A stretch of DNA of 6,427 nucleotides from assembly GCA_020059425.1 (NCBI GenBank), contig JAGVCD010000377.1, positions 1 to 6,427 of the forward strand, read 5' to 3'. The stretch's first letter is position 1. The number at the start of each line of letters is the position of its first letter. Below are positions 1 through 5,673 of this stretch, in pieces. The DNA comes from Chamaesiphon sp. GTDB taxonomy: Bacteria > Cyanobacteriota > Cyanobacteriia > Cyanobacteriales > Chamaesiphonaceae. The notes below the pieces were generated by a model. That model had not been told where the DNA came from and searched no databases. It saw only the letters and a program-made list of their open reading frames with translations. A program made the translations under genes and the position numbers.

Positions 1-361
1 AACACGAGCTATCATGATCTACACTGCCTATAAAATTGATAATTAAGATAAAAATTGATGATGCTGTATCAACTAATCAATGAATTTCTTCCTGATATAG
101 TCAGTCTAAAATGATAGAAAGATTAGTTACAGCAAGAATAATAATTCAAGGTGTTATATGCTGACCAAAATCTTGCAAGAATAGATAACAAGGTATCTAT
201 TTCAAAAGTCAATGAGAAAATGGTCGTTTTCAGTAAAAGCATCATATAAAAAATAACCACAGAAGTCAGTAAGAAAAAGTATGGTTTTAATTGATTTCTG
301 GAAAACGGTATATTCTAAGGCTATAACTATTCTATTAGAATATCTTGATATCAGAATAGAG
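1..361. other. AT-rich leader without a convincing gene
   Basis: This stretch is markedly AT-rich and shows no ORF with protein-like composition on either strand. It holds small dyads and repeats: AAAATTGAT twice (32-40, 51-59), GCAAGAATA twice (132-140, 175-183), the palindrome TCTTGCAAGA (171-180), and directly after it the hairpin ATAGATA/TATCTAT (181-200, 6-base loop). Neither dyad is followed by a T-run, so they are not obvious intrinsic terminators. The last 50 bases carry the heptamer array described separately. It is most likely the regulatory region of the operon starting at 457, plus the tail of whatever lies to the left. Confidence 0.6.
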
Positions 362-386
362 TTGACATCTGCTGAAGATTAGAATA
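311..386 (+). promoter_or_regulatory. Array of TATTCTA / TAGAATA heptamers, candidate operator
   Basis: TATTCTA occurs at 311-317 and 328-334. Its reverse complement TAGAATA occurs at 336-342 and 380-386, with a one-mismatch copy CAGAATA at 352-358. The copies at 328-334 and 336-342 form a perfect 15-base dyad with one central base, centred about 62 bases before the predicted transcription start. The copy at 380-386 overlaps the predicted -10 element. A second dyad, ATATC-TT-GATAT, lies at 340-351. This arrangement suits a dimeric regulator that binds upstream and over the promoter. AT-rich sequence produces such repeats by chance more easily than mixed sequence, so the regulatory role is inferred. 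Confidence 0.4.
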
Positions 387-390
387 TTTT
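362..390 (+). promoter_or_regulatory. Sigma-70-type promoter for the membrane operon
   Basis: A perfect -35 hexamer TTGACA lies at 362-367. A 17-base spacer separates it from TATTTT at 385-390, a 4/6 match to the -10 consensus. Transcription would start near 397. That leaves about 60 bases of leader before ATG 457 and makes a TTG start at 400 implausible, because it would sit almost at the transcript end. Confidence 0.5.
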
Positions 391-456
391 TCGGAAGAAT
401 TGGCCAGACAGGTGGCGGGTGCGATCGATAGACTAAGAACAAATTTGGTAGTTACC

Positions 457-777
457 ATGAAAAATATCTATTTATTGCTGTCATTGCTGGGCACAGTTAT
501 TCCATGCTATTTCTTGGGTTTTTTCTTTTTGCAACAGGGCTTAGATATTTGGGGTTTCTTGTCGGCACCTTTTGCTAGCAATGCTTCAAGTGCTTTCACC
601 GCAGACTTGCTAATTTCGGCAGGAGTGTTTGGGGTGTGGGTATTTAGTCAAAAAGATGTCGATAAACCTTGGTTGTACATCTTACTCATGCTCGCTGTTG
701 GTCTTTCCTGCGCTTTGCCATTCTTTCTATATCAACGCGAAAAATTTCTTGAAAAAACTAGCGGGATTAGAGCATGA
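457..777 (+). CDS. DUF2834 family small membrane protein
   Basis: This 106-residue protein matches the length and layout I know for the DUF2834 family: three hydrophobic segments at roughly residues 4-24, 47-65 and 72-92, an N-terminus of the MKxIYLLLxLLGTxIP type, and a C-terminal LPxFLYxRE-like end (LPFFLYQREKF). The family is common in cyanobacteria and has no established biochemical function. I chose ATG 457 over the in-frame TTG at 400 because the extra 19 residues are polar and unlike the family start, and because the predicted promoter would start the transcript near 397. No strong Shine-Dalgarno sequence is visible. Its stop codon overlaps the ATG of the next gene (ATGA, 774-777), so the two are almost certainly one operon with coupled translation. 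An inner-membrane partner role for the next protein is inferred. Confidence 0.8.
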   Translation: MKNIYLLLSLLGTVIPCYFLGFFFLQQGLDIWGFLSAPFASNASSAFTADLLISAGVFGVWVFSQKDVDKPWLYILLMLAVGLSCALPFFLYQREKFLEKTSGIRA

Positions 778-1370
778 AAAATTCATCAATTCCCCAGGGC
801 TGGAGTTTAGTAGCTTGGTTAACCCTCTCTCTAGCAGTAATGTTAGGTGCGATCGCCATCGTGCATGGCACTGATGAATCCAGCTGGCGGATAGCAATCC
901 GAGCTACCGCCCGGACTTCAGTGCTGTTATTTTTGGTCACTTTTGTAGCCACAGCAGTGCGCAAACTTTGGCCGGGAAAACTGACTAATTGGTTACAACA
1001 AAACCGCCGCTATTTAGGCGTTTCTTTTGCGGTGTCTCATAGCTGTCATGCTTTAACCATTATGGGTTTAGCGATCGCTACGCCTAATGGCATCCATGCC
1101 GATCATGGCGGTTTATTGGGCTATACATTCATCGGCTTGATGACTATTACCTCATTCGATCGACCAGCTCAACTTCTCGGCCATCGATCCTGGAAGATTC
1201 TACATGGCACCGGCTCTTACTATTTATGGATAGCTTTTGCCTTAACTTTCAGCAAAAGAATCGTAGAAAATCCTGGTTTCTACGTTCCCATCACAGTTGC
1301 CTTAGTCATAGTACTGCTATTGAAACTGGGAGCTTATTGGTATCAACCCCCATCGATCGATAAATTGTAA
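774..1370 (+). CDS. Ferric-reductase-like haem transmembrane protein
   Basis: This 198-residue integral membrane protein has about six hydrophobic segments (approximately residues 12-31, 44-63, 80-101, 112-128, 143-160, 170-188). The order resembles the ferric-reductase-like transmembrane domain family that includes MsrQ/YedZ. The stretch RRYLGVSFAVSHSCHAL (78-94) places His89 and His92 in the third helix. HRSWKILHGTGSYYLW (137-152) places His144 at the start of the fifth, in the position of the W-x2-LH motif of the family. These are plausible b-haem ligands. In MsrQ a further His follows 13 residues after the LH histidine; here residue 157 is Leu. There is no FAD/NAD domain and no MsrP neighbour. 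The start overlaps the stop of the DUF2834 gene, with a purine-rich stretch just upstream (GGGATTAGAGC). Its electron donor and acceptor cannot be told from the window. Confidence 0.72.
   Translation: MKNSSIPQGWSLVAWLTLSLAVMLGAIAIVHGTDESSWRIAIRATARTSVLLFLVTFVATAVRKLWPGKLTNWLQQNRRYLGVSFAVSHSCHALTIMGLAIATPNGIHADHGGLLGYTFIGLMTITSFDRPAQLLGHRSWKILHGTGSYYLWIAFALTFSKRIVENPGFYVPITVALVIVLLLKLGAYWYQPPSIDKL
849..856. repeat. HIP1 octamer GCGATCGC
   Basis: One of three exact HIP1 copies in the window. The others are at 1071-1078 in the same gene and 4108-4115 in the protease-TPR gene. HIP1 is a hallmark of many cyanobacterial genomes and supports the taxonomic call. A related ATCGATCG/CGATCGAT octamer is more frequent here than HIP1 itself. 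Confidence 0.9.
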
Positions 1371-1374
1371 TTGA

Positions 1375-1411
1375 TGGTTTATAGTCATAAAACTGCTTGA
1401 GTTATAAACCA
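1375..1411. terminator. Inverted repeat between convergent genes, possible bidirectional terminator
   Basis: TGGTTTATA (1375-1383) and TATAAACCA (1403-1411) are perfect 9-base inverted arms around a 19-base loop. The dyad covers the 14-base gap between the stop of the haem-protein gene and the stop of the thioesterase gene, and reaches into the last codons of the latter. A hairpin here could end or stabilise both transcripts. No T-run follows the arm in either direction, so it is not a textbook intrinsic terminator. Confidence 0.35.
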
Positions 1412-1810
1412 CTCCACGGTAGCAGAAAGCGTGTGCGCACCAAATTCATCATGTAGCTCAACGACAATGCTAATGATGGCTCGTCCCTTGGTGGCCAGGT
1501 CGGTACGCAGTTGATCGATCGCCTCAATGGGCGTAGAAACAGTAGAAGTAACAGCACCATTAGCTGGCTTCCGAAACTTGGATTCTAGACGACGGACGAC
1601 GGGGATAAAACCAGCATTAGAGCCAAATTCCCGCATTAAAAACTCACCGCTGGAAGCTTCAGCCAGGGCAAGCTGGGCGCTAGCGTGGACGGTGCCCAAA
1701 TGGTTGAGGTATCGATCGGCAGCTGGGAGCTGGAGCAGCTGAGCTGAGTCAGCAGCTACTTGGATACCGAGAAAGTTGTTGAAAGGAAGTTCGGTAATGC
1801 TAAATTTCAT
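1385..1810 (-). CDS. Hotdog-fold thioesterase (DUF4442/PaaI-like)
   Basis: This 141-residue protein has the size of a single hotdog domain. The signature LNHLGTVHASAQLALAEASSG (residues 35-55) matches the N-H-x-G-T-x-H-A turn and following helix of PaaI/DUF4442-type acyl-CoA thioesterases. Asn36, His42 and Glu51 are the likely active-site region. The C-terminal half alternates beta strands (for example GRAIISIVVELHD and HTLSATVEWFI), as expected for the fold. The substrate, an acyl-CoA or related thioester, cannot be deduced. The protein should be cytoplasmic and probably dimeric or tetrameric, as is usual for the fold. ATG 1810 opens the domain immediately. Upstream sequence is AT-rich with no clear Shine-Dalgarno site. 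It is a monocistronic unit, convergent with the membrane operon. Confidence 0.78.
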   Translation of the reverse strand: MKFSITELPFNNFLGIQVAADSAQLLQLPAADRYLNHLGTVHASAQLALAEASSGEFLMREFGSNAGFIPVVRRLESKFRKPANGAVTSTVSTPIEAIDQLRTDLATKGRAIISIVVELHDEFGAHTLSATVEWFITQAVL

Positions 1811-2250
1811 AAAGAATAATCATGGAAAATTTGAGTAATATAAATTTGTTTTTCGGATCGAGAATAAGTTTATCTAGCTACCATATCGCGAATCCTGAGA
1901 TTATATTTAAATTTATTTTTTCATTGAGATCTAGACATATTTTTTATCATTTTACATGTATATTCTGGGCAGATGCTGGATATAAATCTTTATTTCGAAT
2001 TCTGAAATGTTTTAATGAAAGTCCTGAGCTGAAAAAGTTTTTTATCCGACTTTGTGGCTCAGCTTCTCACGAATTTAATATCGATCGACTAACACAGTAT
2101 CCAGTTTCATACCTTGTCCTCTTCCATTAACTAGAGTATTGGGAGCAAATTGAAAAATATGCATACCTCTCTCACCCTGATTGAATTATTTGACCTAAAA
2201 TCAACAGCAGTGAAGCATAATAAACAAGCTGATCATTCTAAAATTCAGTT
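1811..2250. other. AT-rich divergent intergenic region
   Basis: This 440-base gap separates the start codons of the thioesterase (minus) and the methyltransferase (plus) and should hold both promoters. On the minus strand TATAAT lies at 1905-1900, but no good -35 is correctly spaced. On the plus strand TTGACC (2190-2195) and CATAAT (2216-2221) are 20 bases apart, longer than ideal. A 102-codon ORF from ATG 1822 to 2130 is Phe-, Ile- and Ser-rich, matches nothing I recognise, and looks like chance openness in AT-rich DNA. An inverted repeat CTGAGC/GCTCAG lies at 2024-2029 and 2057-2062. Confidence 0.5.
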
Positions 2251-2853
2251 ATGAGCGACCTTACCGCTGCGGCCTGGGAACAAAAATACCAAGAAAATCA
2301 AGATCGCTGGCATTTAGGCTGTCCAGCTCCACCATTTATTAATCTCTTAGCCTCAGCACTAGCTCCACCACCAGGAAAAATAGCTGTATTAGGTTGTGGC
2401 AAAGGCCAAGATGCCCTATTGTTCTCTAGCGCAGGATTTGAGGTGATAGGGTTTGATTTTGCCCCCAGTGCGATCGATCATGCTACCAATTTGGCTCAAG
2501 CACGAGCGCTAAATGCTCAGTTTTTACAGCGTGATATTTTTGACTTAGCCACTGAGTTCTCCCATGGCTTTGACTACATCCTCGAACACACCTGTTTTTG
2601 TGCGATCGATCCCACCTTACGATCGTCATATGTACAACTGGTCCAAAAACTTTTACGCCCGCAGGGTCAATTAATTGCGCTGTTTTATACTCATCAACGC
2701 TTGGGTGGTCCACCATTTGGCATTAAACCCTCCGAAATTTTAGATTTTTTCTCACTCCATTTTGAGGTAATTTCTTTTCAGCCTGCCAAAGATTCGATCG
2801 ATCGCAACAAGGGAGAGGAGCATTTAGCAATTTTTCAGGTAAAGTCAAAATGA
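2251..2853 (+). CDS. TPMT-family SAM-dependent methyltransferase, thiol/halide-methyltransferase-like
   Basis: This 200-residue protein is a complete class I SAM-dependent methyltransferase of the thiopurine S-methyltransferase (TPMT) family. The N-terminal WEQKYQENQDRWHLGCPAPP (9-28) is the family's substrate-side W-x3-Y...W-x2-G-x-P-x-P signature. Motif I is VLGCGKGQDA (46-55). The acidic residue that binds the SAM ribose is Asp69 in GFD (67-69), and RDIF (94-97) lies by the adenine pocket. The segment from EHTCFCAIDP (112-121) through GGPP (152-155) resembles the plant HOL/HMT halide and thiol methyltransferases more than mammalian TPMT. The likely reaction is methyl transfer to a small anion or thiol such as halide, thiocyanate or bisulfide; the true substrate is unknown. 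It is cytoplasmic and monocistronic by position. ATG 2251 begins directly before the signature, with no visible Shine-Dalgarno sequence. Confidence 0.83.
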   Translation: MSDLTAAAWEQKYQENQDRWHLGCPAPPFINLLASALAPPPGKIAVLGCGKGQDALLFSSAGFEVIGFDFAPSAIDHATNLAQARALNAQFLQRDIFDLATEFSHGFDYILEHTCFCAIDPTLRSSYVQLVQKLLRPQGQLIALFYTHQRLGGPPFGIKPSEILDFFSLHFEVISFQPAKDSIDRNKGEEHLAIFQVKSK

Positions 2854-2878
2854 TAGACAAATAGACATTCTTCAGAAC

Positions 2879-2915
2879 TTTCCGACATGCTTCACCTAGG
2901 TGATTATTCAGGAAA
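2879..2915. promoter_or_regulatory. Palindrome TCACCTAGGTGA between convergent genes
   Basis: A perfect 12-base palindrome lies at 2892-2903 in the 150-base spacer between the methyltransferase stop and the stop of the 189-residue gene. Outer arms TTTCC (2879-2883) and GGAAA (2911-2915) are nearly concentric with it, so the RNA from either strand could fold into an interrupted hairpin. No T-run follows, so a terminator is only one possibility; a protein-binding site is the other. Confidence 0.35.
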
Positions 2916-3003
2916 ATAGCAAAATCCAGCCTGATAACTATCATAAAGAGTCATTAAGTAGCTACCCCGATCGTCTATTAGTTTACGAGGTCGTTGCACA
3001 GAA

Positions 3004-3573
3004 TTAAGCTATCAAGCTGCAACCAACACTATTGGCAGCGACCGCAGTTGCCCAACGCCGATAAAAATCTTTTTTCGACTCATTTTTAGGAGATTCATAA
3101 ACGCTAAAGCCCTTACTAGTCAAAGATTTGTATTTCTGTCCAGTAAAATCTTCCCAAAATTTAATTATTTTGGGTAACTGATTTGATAAATTACCGCCAT
3201 GGCAATACCATGGAACACAAAATATTGGGGAAATGGGCAGTTCAAAGTATTCTTCTAGTTCTGAAAAACTACCCCGACGAAACATATCGATCGCTTTTTC
3301 AAAATCCAATAAATCTGACAAGCTAGTAGGAATAAGTCTAGCCCGAGTCACCTCATTCCCCAGTTGAATTGGAGCAGAATTCAAATTCAACAATCTAATT
3401 AGAGTGATAGTCGCTGAACAGCCATAACAGACGTTATTTTCCCAAGTGCCAAACGTAATAAAATCCAGTTGAAAATTCTGGATTAACTTGTAGGTCATTA
3501 GCCCATCAATCATGGCTTTAATAGCAACAGCCGGGTCATTAGCGCAAAGTGTTCTGATCGTAGCCATCTTCAC
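3004..3573 (-). CDS. Hypothetical cysteine-containing protein, 189 residues
   Basis: I cannot assign a function. The protein is soluble-looking, with no signal peptide or membrane segment. It has an N-terminal helix-rich part (DPAVAIKAMIDGLM, 13-26), a hydrophobic core ending in CYGCSATITLIRLL (49-62), a helical segment DFEKAIDMFRRGSFSELEEY (90-109), and a second cysteine cluster CVPWYCH (119-125). C49-x2-C52 with C124/H125 could bind metal or form disulphides; this is inference. The CxGCxAT stretch followed by an FExAIDxxRxG helix reminds me of other uncharacterised cyanobacterial proteins, but I cannot name a family. The start is GTG 3573 or ATG 3567, two codons later. Neither has a strong Shine-Dalgarno site, and both lie inside the end of the upstream 57-residue ORF, which suggests translational coupling. 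Confidence 0.65.
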   Translation of the reverse strand: MKMATIRTLCANDPAVAIKAMIDGLMTYKLIQNFQLDFITFGTWENNVCYGCSATITLIRLLNLNSAPIQLGNEVTRARLIPTSLSDLLDFEKAIDMFRRGSFSELEEYFELPISPIFCVPWYCHGGNLSNQLPKIIKFWEDFTGQKYKSLTSKGFSVYESPKNESKKDFYRRWATAVAANSVGCSLIA

Positions 3574-3712
3574 TATCTAATGTAAACAAATGGTGCATTG
3601 GCTCCATCTGCCCAATATTAACTACCACACCTGCAGCTCGTCCACCTAAAATAGTAATTTGGCTGAATTCCATCAATATCTTGATACGATTACTCCGCAA
3701 TAGGTCATCCAC
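3539..3712 (-). CDS. Small hypothetical protein overlapping the 189-residue gene
   Basis: This 57-residue ORF reads from GTG 3712 to TAA 3539. The product begins with a charged helix (DDLLRSNRIKILMEFSQ, 2-18), followed by ILGGRAAGVVVNIG (21-34) and a polar His/Asp-rich tail (MHHLFTLDSEDGYD, 39-52). Its residue mix looks protein-like despite AT-rich surroundings. ATG 3673 is an internal alternative giving 44 residues. It overlaps the 189-residue gene by 35 bases in another frame. A GAGG sits just upstream of the GTG. In the same frame, upstream of a TGA at 3721-3719, ATG AAG TTT TGG begins at 3733. The original start may therefore have been there, with one nonsense change. Function unknown; joint action with the next gene is inferred from the overlap. 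Confidence 0.45.
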   Translation of the reverse strand: MDDLLRSNRIKILMEFSQITILGGRAAGVVVNIGQMEPMHHLFTLDSEDGYDQNTLR

Positions 3713-3779
3713 CTGGCCTCACCAAAACTTCATCTATCTCTTGTTCAAGTTATCTTTAAAACATGCCTAAAATACCTAT

Positions 3780-3804
3780 AAAAAACGCCGAGAGCTTTTC
3801 TCAG
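3780..3804 (-). terminator. Intrinsic terminator after the protease-TPR gene
   Basis: On the minus strand, 27 bases after the TAA at 3831, CTGAGA (3804-3799) pairs with TCTCGG (3793-3788) through a five-base loop, with one G-U pair. Two bases later six T follow (3785-3780). The short stem plus T-run fits a modest intrinsic terminator and separates the protease-TPR transcript from the 57/189-residue pair downstream. Confidence 0.5.
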
Positions 3805-3830
3805 ACTAATGTAAGAATCAAAACAGAGAA

Positions 3831-5549
3831 TTAGGAGCCTAGACGTTCGATCGCCGCCAAAGACTTCCGATAATTAGCTACTTGTCCCTGTCGATTAAAT
3901 ATATCAGCGGCTTTTTTCCAGTCTAATAGTGCTCCTGCTTTGTCGCCCAAAACTGACTTCACAAATCCTCGATTATGGTAGGCATAAGAAAAGCTCGGAT
4001 TGATAGCAATAGCGCGAGTGTAATCTTCGATTGCCGCTTCCCGATTGCCTAATTCAAACTTAGCAATACCCCGGTTGTAATACGACTGAAAATCATTGGG
4101 GTAGAGGGCGATCGCCCGACTATAATCCTCAATGGCCTCTTTCCTATTACCTAATCCAGAATTAGTATGGGCTCGATTATAGAAAGATTGAGCGTCCTTA
4201 GGATTGAGAGCAATAGCTCGATTGTAGTCTTGGATAGCTCCCCGAGCATCTCCAAACAAAGACTTGACATTGCCCCGATTGCGATAGGCTGGTGCTAGTT
4301 GCGGATCAATTTGCAAGGCGCGGTTCCAGTCATTCTGAGCTTTTTGCAAATTCCCCAATCGCGCCTCCATAATGGCTCTATTATGGTAAGCAAAAGCATA
4401 GTTTGGATTAATATTAATAGCCCGATTCCAGTCACTAATCGCTCCTTGTTTGTCGCCCACCTCCGACTTGGCACTAGCTCGATTATTGTAGGCTTGGTCA
4501 TCTTTCGGATTTAAGGCAATAGCCTTGTTATAATCTTTGATTGCTCCTTTTTCATCGCCAATCTCAGACTTAGAAAATCCCCGATTGTGGTAGGCATTCG
4601 CAAAATTAGGATTGAGAGCAATAGCCCGACTGTAATCTGTAATTGCTCCCTTATTATCTCCTAAATGAGCCTTTGCTAACCCCCGTCCATAGTAGGGTCG
4701 AGAATTCTTAGCATTGAGGGCGATGGCTTGATTCATATCGGTCACTACACCTCGATAGTTACCTTGACGTTCTTTTTGAACACCACTAGCAATTAAGTCA
4801 TCGATCGGCTTGGGCTTGGCGACAATCGCCACTGGCTCATAACCACTTAATCCAGCTGTACTAGCTAATTTTGTAAAAGTATTTACTGTAATGCCCAAAT
4901 TAAATCCAGTCTTAATGCGCACATCAGCATTGACCGTGTCTCTCAATTTGGTATCAATATCGCCCTGACCGTGAATAGCAATTAATTCACCTTGATCGCT
5001 CCAAACCGGCCCGCCACTATATCCGGGCAAAGTACTATTATTGTAAATTAGCGAATAGCCTTTTTCTTGCTGCTTGGTACCATTGCTCACTACATCGCCC
5101 TTGACAAAAGCAAAGACAGATTTAGCAATGACTGTCGAGACCGGAAATCCAGAAACATAGACAGTTTCACCAGCTTCAACCTGATCAGAATTACGGATTG
5201 TTTTGGCAACCGGATAGTTTTTGCTGCTGGTAAAGTTAACCACGGCTAGGTCGATTTGATTGGGAAAAACACTTACCTTGGTCACCCGATAGCTAATATC
5301 GTCTGGGGCAACCACTTCGCAACCACTTTCACTGACCACATGAGCTGCCGTTAAAACAGTGTAGTCATTACCATTCTTTTGGATAATTACGCCAGAACCT
5401 TTGTTGCATCCCTCAATTTGAACGGTACGTTGTTTGGCAATTCTTTGAACTTCTACTGGTGATAAAGCTGATGCCGGTGTGACATGACCAACTAGGGCAG
5501 TAGTACCCAAGAGAGCTGTTGGCAACAGGTTATTTTTCATCTTGATCAC
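3831..5549 (-). CDS. Secreted trypsin-like serine protease with nine C-terminal TPR repeats
   Basis: This 572-residue protein has three parts. Residues 1-28 are a signal peptide with a hydrophobic core and a PASA cleavage site before Leu29, so the mature protein acts in the periplasm or outside the cell. Residues 31-230 are a trypsin-like S1/HtrA-type peptidase domain with the complete triad: His70 in LTAAH, Asp100 in IDLAV and Ser178 in GYSGGP. Cys48 and Cys77 flank the His region and could form a disulphide. There is no PDZ domain, so it is not a standard Deg/HtrA. Residues 251-556 are nine uninterrupted 34-residue TPR units that probably bind partner proteins. The GTG at 5549 gives MIKMKNN; ATG 5540 gives MKNN and an equally good signal peptide, and neither has a strong Shine-Dalgarno site. 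It appears monocistronic, with its own promoter and terminator. The natural substrate is unknown. Confidence 0.88.
   Translation of the reverse strand: MIKMKNNLLPTALLGTTALVGHVTPASALSPVEVQRIAKQRTVQIEGCNKGSGVIIQKNGNDYTVLTAAHVVSESGCEVVAPDDISYRVTKVSVFPNQIDLAVVNFTSSKNYPVAKTIRNSDQVEAGETVYVSGFPVSTVIAKSVFAFVKGDVVSNGTKQQEKGYSLIYNNSTLPGYSGGPVWSDQGELIAIHGQGDIDTKLRDTVNADVRIKTGFNLGITVNTFTKLASTAGLSGYEPVAIVAKPKPIDDLIASGVQKERQGNYRGVVTDMNQAIALNAKNSRPYYGRGLAKAHLGDNKGAITDYSRAIALNPNFANAYHNRGFSKSEIGDEKGAIKDYNKAIALNPKDDQAYNNRASAKSEVGDKQGAISDWNRAININPNYAFAYHNRAIMEARLGNLQKAQNDWNRALQIDPQLAPAYRNRGNVKSLFGDARGAIQDYNRAIALNPKDAQSFYNRAHTNSGLGNRKEAIEDYSRAIALYPNDFQSYYNRGIAKFELGNREAAIEDYTRAIAINPSFSYAYHNRGFVKSVLGDKAGALLDWKKAADIFNRQGQVANYRKSLAAIERLGS
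3882..4799 (-). repeat. Nine 102-base TPR-coding tandem units
   Basis: Residues 251-556 of the protease divide into nine units of exactly 34 residues with no insertions: 251-284, 285-318, 319-352, 353-386, 387-420, 421-454, 455-488, 489-522 and 523-556. The consensus is AYxNRGxxKxxLGDxxGAIxDYxRAIALNPxxxx. Units 4, 5 and 9 have Trp instead of Tyr in the D-(Y/W) position. The first unit is the most diverged, and the last loses the closing Asn-Pro. The constant length points to growth by tandem duplication. Confidence 0.85.
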
Positions 5550-5577
5550 AATAGATAGTCCGAGGAAATAGAGAACC

Positions 5578-5605
5578 GATATAGCAGTAACGTAGTGGAT
5601 AACAA
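5578..5605 (-). promoter_or_regulatory. Candidate promoter of the protease-TPR gene
   Basis: On the minus strand TTGTTA (5605-5600) is followed after 16 bases by TATATC (5583-5578). TGC directly before the -10 gives an extended -10. Transcription would start near 5571, leaving a leader of about 20-30 bases. The hexamers are imperfect, so this is tentative. Confidence 0.33.
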
Positions 5606-5617
5606 TATTATGCTTGA

Positions 5618-5638
5618 TTCATGTATTTCATGAAACAT
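5618..5638. promoter_or_regulatory. Palindrome TTTCATGAAA upstream of the protease promoter
   Basis: A perfect 10-base palindrome lies at 5626-5635. TTCATG also occurs nine bases earlier at 5618-5623, and ATG (5621-5623) and CAT (5636-5638) extend the dyad with a small bulge. Its centre is about 25 bases upstream of the candidate -35, a usual place for an activator site. Binding by any regulator is inferred. Confidence 0.3.
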
Positions 5639-5673
5639 ATTTTAGCATCATCCAAACATTTAGGGTAAAGTCA

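Noticed and set aside
123..245. 40-codon hydrophobic ORF on the minus strand in the leader
   Set aside because: It is Leu/Ile/Tyr-rich low-complexity translation of AT-rich DNA with no ribosome site. The hydrophobicity is what T-rich sequence gives by chance.
400..456. TTG start extending the DUF2834 protein by 19 residues
   Set aside because: The added residues are polar and unlike the family N-terminus, and the predicted promoter would start the transcript at about 397.
1822..2130. 102-codon ORF on the plus strand in the thioesterase/methyltransferase gap
   Set aside because: It is rich in Phe, Ile and Ser as expected from random AT-rich DNA, resembles no family I know, has no Shine-Dalgarno site, and fills the region that must hold two promoters.
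2985..3003. GAGGTCGTTGCACAGAATT as an insertion-sequence end
   Set aside because: It resembles some transposon termini I have seen, but there is no matching inverted partner, target duplication or transposase fragment in the window.
4295..4514. ORFs on both strands within the TPR region
   Set aside because: They are shadows of the 102-base repeat periodicity of the protease-TPR gene in other frames.
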